64,000 bases of DNA. Source: Orobanche coerulescens (lineage: Eukaryota; Streptophyta; Magnoliopsida; Lamiales; Orobanchaceae). The DNA is taken from contig CM065804.1 of NCBI GenBank assembly GCA_033398695.1, forward strand, positions 49,507,501 to 49,571,500, read 5' to 3'. Positions 56,215-64,000 of the stretch are shown here, piece by piece (positions within the stretch are counted from its first letter, which is position 1; each line of letters opens with the position of its first letter). The notes beneath the pieces are model-generated. The model was given only the letters and a program-made list of their open reading frames with translations. It had not been told where the DNA came from and made no database searches. The translations under genes were made by a program, and so were the position numbers.

Positions 56215-58479
56215 AATTGGCAGTTTATAAAAGTGACGCCCGTCATTTCATTTTCTTCAGAACTACACTTAGTTTTTTTTCGCCTTCAACACTGAGAGAG
56301 GGTGTTTCATCCCTTCTAAGTGGATTATGATCTTGGGAGCATGGATTTGTGGCTTGGATATGAAGATGTTAATGATTCTTGAAGTGTTTGATGGTATTAT
56401 TCATCTTCAAGAGGTATGTTGGATAATCCCTCTCTTCTATTTCGGATTTTGATGTTGTTGTTGATGTCTTCCTCGTATAATGATGGTTATGGTGTTATGG
56501 TTATACTTCTTGATGTTATATGAGGTGTATATTCAAGAAGATGATGATTATGATGAGTACATGTTTCAAGTGTTTAGGTTTTAGATATGAACATGGAATG
56601 TTGATATTTAGAACAAGTGATGATGATTATGGATGTTAAGGGACAAGTTATGTGAATGGTGGTTTGATCTTCCATATGGTCTGGATGACATACGAATCGT
56701 GATTATGAATTTGACAAGAACATTATCTTTCTTTGAGGATTGTTTAAATGTAAAACCCATCGGAATACGTCGTTTTATTTGCTACAAACATGAGTATGGA
56801 TTAGTTCATGTTCTTGAAGAACTCTTGAGTTACATGTCGTGATTTTACGGAATTTAGAAAGATTATGGTTAATTTCTGTATATGGTTATTCGTGATGAAA
56901 ACCGGTAATTGAATTTCTATGAATTTACAAGGATAAGTCGTGATAATCCGTAAGTAAGATTCAAGTCGGGATTTAAGATGTTGAGAAACTTGTTAGGATT
57001 GATTGAGTACCGAATTGCGGCTTATATTCGTATTGTTGAATTGTAATGGGTTGGTTTCGTATGATCGAGATATCGTTGAATGTTGAGTTGATTAGTGGAT
57101 TATATCGGTTGGTGATTGTTATCGAACATATTGTTAATTGATCATTGCACTAGGTTGCGTTAAGTGATCGTTGATGATTAATCGTGGTGCTGCGATTAGA
57201 ATTGGAGAATGCATGGATCGCCTTGGTCGGGGCTGCGGAGCTTGTAGATGAAGATGACGGGACTGGTCACAACTTCGTCGTGTCGGTATCGAGGCAAGTT
57301 ATGCTTGCTCAGTTCATAATGTTTAATAAATGATTTCGTTTTCATTTCATTTATGATTCATATAGCAATGGTATCATGGATTAAGATAAATTATAATGTA
57401 TATGATTTTAGAGATGTCTACTGGAATCGGAGACGTGAATTATATTTGGTCTATTGTGTGAGAGATTAGATATCAGGGTTAGTTATCATGCCGACATTGA
57501 ACTCGAGGTGGTGGTTTGGTATTAGTTATGGACTGTACTTCATTTTGGATTATTTGGATAACCGCTTATTCGTTCAGGGATGTTGGTCGTGGAAAGGTTA
57601 GCGTCTCCAGCTTGAGGTAAATTAATATTGCTAGATTATGATAATCATCCTGTTGCATTTTTGCATGCGTGTGTTGATATTTCATGTGGTGAGTGTGCAC
57701 CATTGTTTGTTACATTTTGTGATGTGCTTTTTCTTTGAGCTGTAATCTGTGGTGCCGATGTGTTGGAGATAAAACCTGTATGGTACCCGTATGGAAATAT
57801 GTTAAGAGATAAGACCTAAATGGCACCTATGTCCGGAGTATTCCTGAGTAGATGCTTCCGTGACCCTTGGCTGCTGCCTTGGGAGTTTATGTGATATTGT
57901 CCGGAGTATTCCTGAGTAGATGCTTCCATGACCATTGGCTGCTGCCTTGGGAGTTTATGTGCTATTATCATATGCATTGTTGAGCATGCTGTGAACTGTT
58001 GTCTGACGGAATATGACATTGTGGTCGTGTCGGTCTTTCATGATCGAGTTATTGTTGCCCTCTTGAAAAGTCTTCTGATCCTTGTTGGATATGCGTTTCT
58101 TCGAGATTTGTTGTCATGTTGTATCGTGACATACTGGAGTCAAATACGTTCTGATCGGTCATGTGTAGGATTTTCAGGGCGGGCACGTGTAGCATATGTT
58201 GGTTTCGACCTCATATTGAACCGTGCGCACGAGACATACTTCATGAGGCTGATTAGATATGAGACCAGACGTGTATCTGATCAATACCATGGTTGGCTTG
58301 TATACGGTCACATGTCCGGATCGGGCGTATCGTGACGTCCATCTTGAGTCTTATTGATTGGTCGGTCACATTCCATGTATAAGTGGACTTTTTCGAAAGT
58401 CGGGTTGTCTTTGAAATCCTGTATATATGATTTGTATATGGTCGATGATTTTATTCTCTCGTGTATCTGTCCCCGTTGA

Positions 58480-59090
58480 CCCTTTACTAATCTCGTTCGG
58501 AGTTACCATATCGATGGTCAATTCATTTGTTATCGACCCTTTATTAATCTCGTTTGGAGTTCACCCTGTCATTAGTAATCTCGTTCGTTATTGATCCTTA
58601 TTGATTCTGTTTGGGAGTTTGCCTTACCGTTGGTATTCTCGGTTGTTAGTCATTGATTGATCTTGTTGGAGTTTACCGTATCGTCGATATTCTCGGTTGT
58701 TGATCGCTCATTGCTCTTGTTGGAGGTTACCACATCGTTGTTATTCTCGAATGTTGGTCCTTGATTGATCCTGTTGGAGTTTACTGTATCATCAGTATTC
58801 TCGGTTATTGATCCTTTATTGATCTTATTGGAGTTTACCATGCCGTTGGTATTCTCGGTTGTCGATCCTTTATTGATCTTGTTGGAGTTTACCGTGTCGT
58901 CGGTAATCTCAGTTATTGACCCTTTATTGATCTCATTGGAGTTTATCGTACTGTAGGTATTCTTGGCTGTCGATCCTTTATTGATCTTGTTGGAGTTACC
59001 GTATTGTTGGTATTACCATTTGTCGATCCTTCATTGATCTTGTTGGAGTTACCACATCATGGTATTCTCGTTCGTGGTTGATCCTTTGTC
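58480..59090. repeat. 54-bp tandem repeat in the left LTR of F
   Basis: Around ten degenerate units with GTTGGAGTTTACCGT, TCG(T/A)GGTATTCTCGGTTG and TTGATCCTTTATTGATCT. The partner LTR has fewer units at the equivalent place. Confidence 0.85.
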
Positions 59091-60000
59091 GATTTTGTGT
59101 GGAGTCAACATATATCGATATTCCCGTTTTGATGCATTAGTTGTTTATCATTATTGATTTTGTGAGTATTCATGCTTCGTATTGATATCCGGGACTTGCC
59201 ATTGTCTCGGGACAGTTGGTTTACAGATGTGCCATGTGATATCGGTTTTATCAGGATTGGGATCCGATTGTGCGATCCAGCGGACAGAACCGGACTTGGC
59301 CAGATTATTCCATATTGGAGATATGTTTATGTTTGAGAATCTTGGTATCGTTCGGATATAGTACAAATGGTTACTTTTGAATTCATTCGTCACTTAAGGA
59401 TGCGAGACGTGGATTATGGTAAGGACTTATTTGATATGGATTGTGATGGGTCGGTAAGGTTACACCGGTAAGATTACGTGGGGAATATTCTTACTCTGTA
59501 AATTACATTGATATGTAATTGTTTATGTGATGTGATCGTTACCATTGTTGAGTATTATGGCTTACCCCGTCGTGGCTTTATCTTTTAGGTACTCGGAGTT
59601 CGAGCTAGTAGCGGTCGTGAAGGGATGAGCTTTCCGGTGATATTGGCTATGGCGAGGTTATTGGGATTCGAGTGTTCTTTATGTTTTTTTTAATTCCGCT
59701 GCAAATGTATTTAATTATGTCTCTATTCGCTGCGTGTGAAAGTTTATAATGGCTTCCAGTATTTTTCCAACTAGTGTTTACTTTCTAAATGCCCTTTTGG
59801 CGCCTTTGCCTTGTGCTTTCAAACGGTATTTTCTGACGGTAACTGGGAACAACATTTTGAAAAATATTTGAGTATTTAAAACATTACCGTCATTGGCCTT
59901 TTGGCATTTTTAAACGTTTGCAAAAATGATTTTAGCCTTGTGGGTTCCAATGTAGGGCCCACGGTGCTGTAATATTCCCGGTCGGTTTTGGGCTGTTACA

Positions 60001-60393
60001 GAAGATGGTATCAGAGATTGGGTTTCGTAAAACCCGGGCATGTATGTTATGTGGCTCTACCGGTGCGGTAGTAGCGTGACTTTTGAAAATAGTTTTCCGA
60101 CCTTCGAGTCAAACTGATTTTTGGAGATTCCAAAATTTTAGAAATATTTTCAAATTGCCGTTTTTGCGATGACGGTGTGTTGTTACTGTGTTGAGACCTT
60201 GTATGGGAGTCGTATGCTAGTATCACAGGAGATCATCGACTTCACGGACCTGTAAGTATGTTCTCTCAGTTATTCAGTTTTGATGATGATTATTTGGGCA
60301 TAATGACATGGTTTTGAGATATTTTGGGATTGAGATACTGATTGTGATAGGATTTTAAGTTTCGAGGACGAAACTTATTTAAGTGGGAAGATA
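60001..60393 (+). other. Interior of element F with primer site and polypurine tract only
   Basis: TGGTATCAGAGATTGGG starts at 60006 (Met-tRNA primer type). GTTTCGAGGACGAAAC at about 60359 is followed by TTTAAGTGGGAAGATA before the second LTR. No frame has any gag or pol similarity. About 330 bp between them hold nothing recognisable and may include a packaging signal. Confidence 0.88.
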
Positions 60394-60761
60394 TGTAATA
60401 TCCTATAATTTCGCTACGATTCTTCGCATTATTTTATCTGAGTTGTACTGCACAGAGTGGGACCGATACATTATGGGTGGACAATTTTGGGAACTATGAC
60501 AGTCGTGCCGGTATGTCTATCGATGTTATTTTAATTCTAGGATATTACATGCTTGATATGTTTTTGGATGTCGGATATACTGTATGAGTATTTGTACAAT
60601 TGCCGTACTTGGTCGACAGTTATATTTGAGGATATCGTGCATCATATGTATCATATGAGAATGTTATCGGAACGAGCATGCGTATTTCAGTATGCCGTAT
60701 GTTCGTATCCAATATGTCGAGACGGACGGGAACAGTTGGATTTTGGCTAAGTATGGAGCCA

Positions 60762-61152
60762 TTAACGTACGTTAAGCTTAAGGACTTACGTACGCTAAGT
60801 TGCTAGTATTACGTACATTAAGGCTAAGGCATTACGTACGAAACAGAGGGAATCGGGCAGGACCGAGTCGTGGTCGGCAGGTGGGACCCAGTGCCGGCAG
60901 TTGATGTGGACAAGTGACTTAACTACGTATTACATACGCTATGCAGGGTGTATTACGTACGAAATACGAGTATATTACTGTAGCAAGTCAACGTGCCTAT
61001 TACGTACGTTATGGAGAAAGTGTTGCGTACGTAAGGATGTGAACGAAATGAGACAGAAGCCTCTGGACCGTCATTATGTACACTACCAAGGTTAGTTAGC
61101 GTACGTAAGAGAGTGTTACGTACGTTAACCTGGGTGTGTTACGTATGTAATG
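60762..61152. promoter_or_regulatory. U3 palindrome array in the right LTR of F
   Basis: The same twelve sites as in the left LTR, with several CG-to-TG/CA changes (for example TTACGTACATTAAG, TTACATACGCTATG, TTACGTATGTAATG). Confidence 0.88.
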
Positions 61153-63379
61153 AATTGGCAGTTTATAAAAGAGACGCCCGTCATTTCATTTTCTTCAGAA
61201 CTCCACTTCGTTTTTTTCGCCTTCAACACTGAGACAGGGAGTTTCAGTCATTCTAAGTGGAGTATGAGCTTGGGAGCATGGATTTGAGGCTTGGAGATGA
61301 AGATGTTAATGATTCTTGAAGTGTTTGATGGTATTATTCATCTTCAAGAGGTATGTTGGATAATCCCAATCTTCTATTTCGGATTTTGATGTTGTTGTTG
61401 ATGTCTTCCTCGTATAATGATGATTATGATTAGTATATGTCTCAAGTGTTTATGTTTTAGATATGAACATGGAATGTTGATATTTAGAACAAGTGATGAT
61501 GATTATGGATGTTAAGGTACAAGTTATGTGAATGGTGATTTGATATTCCTTATGGTCTTGATGATATACAAATCGTGATTGTGAATTTGACAAGAAAATT
61601 ATCTTTCGTTGAGGATTGTTTAAATGTAAAACCCATCGGAATACGTCGTTTTATTTGCTACAAACATGAGTATGGATTAGTTCATGTTCTTGAAGAACTC
61701 TTGAGTTACATGTCGTGATTTTACGGAAAGATTACGGTTAATTTCGGTATATAGTTATTCGTGATGAAAACCGGTAATTGAATTTCTATGAATTTACAAG
61801 GATAAACCGTGATAATCCGTAAGTAAGATTTAAGTCGGGATTTAGGATGTTGAGAAACTTGTTAGGATTGATTGAGTACCGAATTGCGGCTTGTATTCGT
61901 ATTGTTGAATTGTAATGGGTTGGTTTCGTATGATCGAGATATCGTTGAACGTTGAGTTGATTAGTGGATTATATCGGTTGTTGATTGTTATCAAACATAT
62001 TGTTAATTGATCATTGCACTAGGTTGCGTTAAGTGATCGTTGATGAATAACCGTGGTGCTGCAATTGGAATTGGAGAATGCATGGATCGCCTTGGTCGGG
62101 GCTGCGGAGCTTGTAGATGAAGATGAAGGGATTGGTCACAACTTCGTCGTATCGGTATCGAGGCAAGTTATGCTTGCTCAGTTCATAATGTTAAATAAAT
62201 GATTTCGTTTTCATTTCATTTATAATTCATATAGCAATGGTATCATGGAATATGAATTGTCGGGATGATGGTATGTATATTATGCTTGGATTAAGATAAA
62301 TCATAATGTATATGATTTTAGAGATGTCTAGTGGAAACGGAGACGTGAATTATATTTGGTCTATTGTGTGAGAGATTAGATATCAAGGTTAGTTATCATG
62401 CCGACATTGAAATCGAGGTGGTGGTTTGGTATTATTTATGGACTGTACTTCATTTTGGATTATTCGAATAACCACTTATTCGTTCAAGGATGTTGGTCGT
62501 GGAAAGGTTAGCGTCTCCAGCTTGAGGTAAATTAATATTACTAGATTATGATAATCATCTTGTTGCATTATTGCATGCGTGTGTTGATATTTCATGTGGT
62601 GAGTGTGCACCATTGTTTGTTACGTTTTGTGATGTGCTTTTTTTTGAGCTGTAATCTGTGGGGCCGATGTGTTGGGGATAAAACCTGTATGGCACCCGTA
62701 TGGAAATGTGTTAGGGGATAAGACCTAAATGGCACCTATGTCTGGAGTATTCCTGAGTAGATACTTCCGTGACCCTTGGCTGCTGCCTTGGGAGTTTATG
62801 TGATATTGTCCGGAGTATTCCTGAGTAGATGCTTCTGTGACCCTTGGCTACTGCCTTGGGAGTTTATGTGCTATTATCATATGCATTGTTGAGCATGCTG
62901 TGAACTGTTGTCTGACGGAATATGACATTGTGGTCGTGTCGGTCTTTCATGATCGAGTTATCGTTACCCACTTGAAAAGTCTTCTTATCCTTGTTGGATA
63001 TGCGTTTCTTTGAGATTCGTTGTCATGTTGTATTGTGACGTATCTGGAGTCAGATACGTTCTGATCAGTCATGTGTAGGATTTCCAGGGCGGGTACGTGT
63101 AGCATATGTTGGTTTCGACCTTATATTGAACCGTGCGCACGAGACGTACTTCATGAGGCTGAGTAGGTATGAAACCAGACGTGTATCTGATCAATACCGT
63201 GGTTGGATTGTATACGGGGACATGTCCGGATCGGGCATATCGTGACATCCATCTTGAGTCTTATTGATTGGTCGTTCACAGTCCATGTCTAATCGGATCT
63301 GTTCGAAAGTCGGGTTGTCTTTGAAATCACGTATATATGATTTGTATATGGTCGACGATTTTATTCTCTCGTGTATCTG

Positions 63380-63790
63380 TCCCCGTTGACCCTTGAATAA
63401 TCTCGTTCGGAGTTACCATATCGATGGTCAATTCATTTGTTATCGACCCTTTATTAATCTCGTTTGGAGTTCACCCTCTCATTGGTAATCTCGTTCGTTA
63501 TTGATCCTTATTGATTCTGTTTGGGAGTTTGCCTTACGGTTGGTATTCTCAGTTGTTAGTCCTTGATTGATCTTGTTGGAGTTTACCATGTCGTCGATAA
63601 TCTCGGTTGTTGACCCTTTATTGATCTCATTGGAGTTTATTGTACCGTTGGTATTCTTGGCGGTCGATCCTTTATTGATCATGTTGGAGTTACCGTATTG
63701 TTGGTATTCCCGTTTTTCGATCCTTCATTGATCATGTTGGAGTTACCACATCATGGTATTCTCGTTCGTGGTTGATCCTTTGTCGATTTT
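63380..63790. repeat. 54-bp tandem repeat in the right LTR of F
   Basis: Same unit as at 58480-59090 but with about four fewer copies. Confidence 0.82.
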
Positions 63791-64000
63791 GTGTGGAGTC
63801 ATCATGTCATTGATATTCCCGTTTTGATGCATTGGTTGTTTATCATTATTGATTGTGTGAGTATTCATGCTTTGTATTGATATCCGGGACTTGCCATTGT
63901 CTTGGGATAGTTGGTTTAAAGATGTGCCGTGTGATATCAGTTTTATCAGGATTGGGATCCGATTGTGCGATCCGGCGGACAGAACCGGACTTGGCCAGAT

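Larger units (their letters stand above)
55457..60000 (+). repeat. 5' LTR of element F (4544 bp)
   Basis: Order: start TGTAATATCC, palindrome array (55829-56214), TATA box TTATAAAAG (about 56224), C/T-rich leader, about 2 kb of noncoding AT-rich DNA with a 68-bp tandem duplication (57831-57966), a 54-bp tandem repeat array, and the end TGTTACA. Frames present are short and without domains. A repeat-encoded peptide at 58650-58956 is an artefact of the 54-bp period. Confidence 0.9.
55457..64000 (+). mobile_element. LTR element F: 4.5-kb LTRs with a 393-bp gene-free interior
   Basis: The left LTR spans 55457-60000 (TGTAATATCC.. ..GGGCTGTTACA). The interior, 60001-60393, has only a Met primer site, about 330 bp of noncoding DNA, the stem-loop and a polypurine tract. 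The second LTR starts at 60394 with TGTAATATCC and runs off the window. It follows the left LTR base by base with scattered differences. Primer site, stem-loop, LTR end and palindrome array tie it to the chromovirus family of E. It must be mobilised in trans if it moves at all. Confidence 0.9.
60394..64000 (+). repeat. 3' LTR of element F, incomplete at the window end
   Basis: It matches 55457 to about 59305 of the left LTR. Base 64000 corresponds to about 59305, so roughly 700 bp lie outside. It has an extra stretch of about 40 bp near 62250-62290 and lacks four 54-bp units. The palindrome array is at 60762-61152 and the TATA box at about 61163. Confidence 0.9.

Noticed and set aside
58650..58956. 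Repeat peptides on both strands suggesting a repeat protein gene
   Set aside because: They arise from a 54-bp tandem DNA repeat whose period is a multiple of three. They occur on both strands, have no start context and differ in copy number between LTRs.

Overview
This window is nuclear DNA from a flowering plant, probably a eudicot with a repeat-rich genome. It is almost entirely nested and broken transposable elements. I found no intact single-copy host gene. The only host-gene sequence I can support is a set of exon fragments captured by a DNA transposon. The plant assignment rests on Transposase_21/Transposase_24 CACTA genes, chromodomain Ty3/gypsy and Ty1/copia elements primed by Met-tRNA-type sites, a Tat-lineage element with an antisense gene, and fragments of plant genes (RIO2 kinase, an RSH-type protein, an MRL1-like PPR protein, an AAA-ATPase).

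Layout. (1) 1-10148: a CACTA (En/Spm) transposon whose left terminus lies outside the window. It carries a decayed TNPD-like transposase gene (571-4015) and a better preserved TNPA-like gene (6741-9471). They are separated by a block of hairpins built from the same motif as the subterminal repeats. (2) 10149-13819: part of a Ty3/gypsy element A (LTR, primer site, gag, protease), cut off at 13819. (3) 13819-22197: a minus-strand Ty1/copia element B with one LTR, gag, protease and part of integrase. Its gag gene is split by a 5033-bp Pack-CACTA element (15643-20675, GCA target duplication) that carries fragments of four unrelated host genes. (4) 22896-33003: a hAT-like non-autonomous element split by a complete Tat-lineage element C (23650-32597, ATAGT target duplication). 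Element C has a minus-strand gag remnant, no pol, and a plus-strand antisense gene with its own TATA box. (5) 33380-36400: a Mutator-like transposase pseudogene with an OTU protease domain at its C-terminus. (6) 37163-44603: a complete, very young copia element D on the minus strand (GCTAT target duplication). (7) 44750-46546: a CACTA end containing a tRNA-derived SINE, then a copia LTR fragment. (8) 46547-55374: a Ty3/gypsy chromovirus E with gag to chromodomain, all decayed, and a 5'-truncated left LTR. (9) 55457-64000: element F, with a 4.5-kb LTR, a 393-bp interior with no genes, and a second LTR running off the window.

The most unusual signal is an array of 12-14-bp palindromes fitting TWRCGYRCGYWA in the LTRs of A, E and F (8, 18 and 12 copies). 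Each family has its own version of the palindrome. Other strong signals are the four-gene Pack-CACTA with preserved splice sites, the giant-LTR minimal-interior element F, the MULE-OTU fusion, and the antisense gene of C. Most coding regions have stops or frameshifts, so the window reads as a record of successive insertions. A working transposition system is not apparent, apart from possible trans-mobilisation of D.
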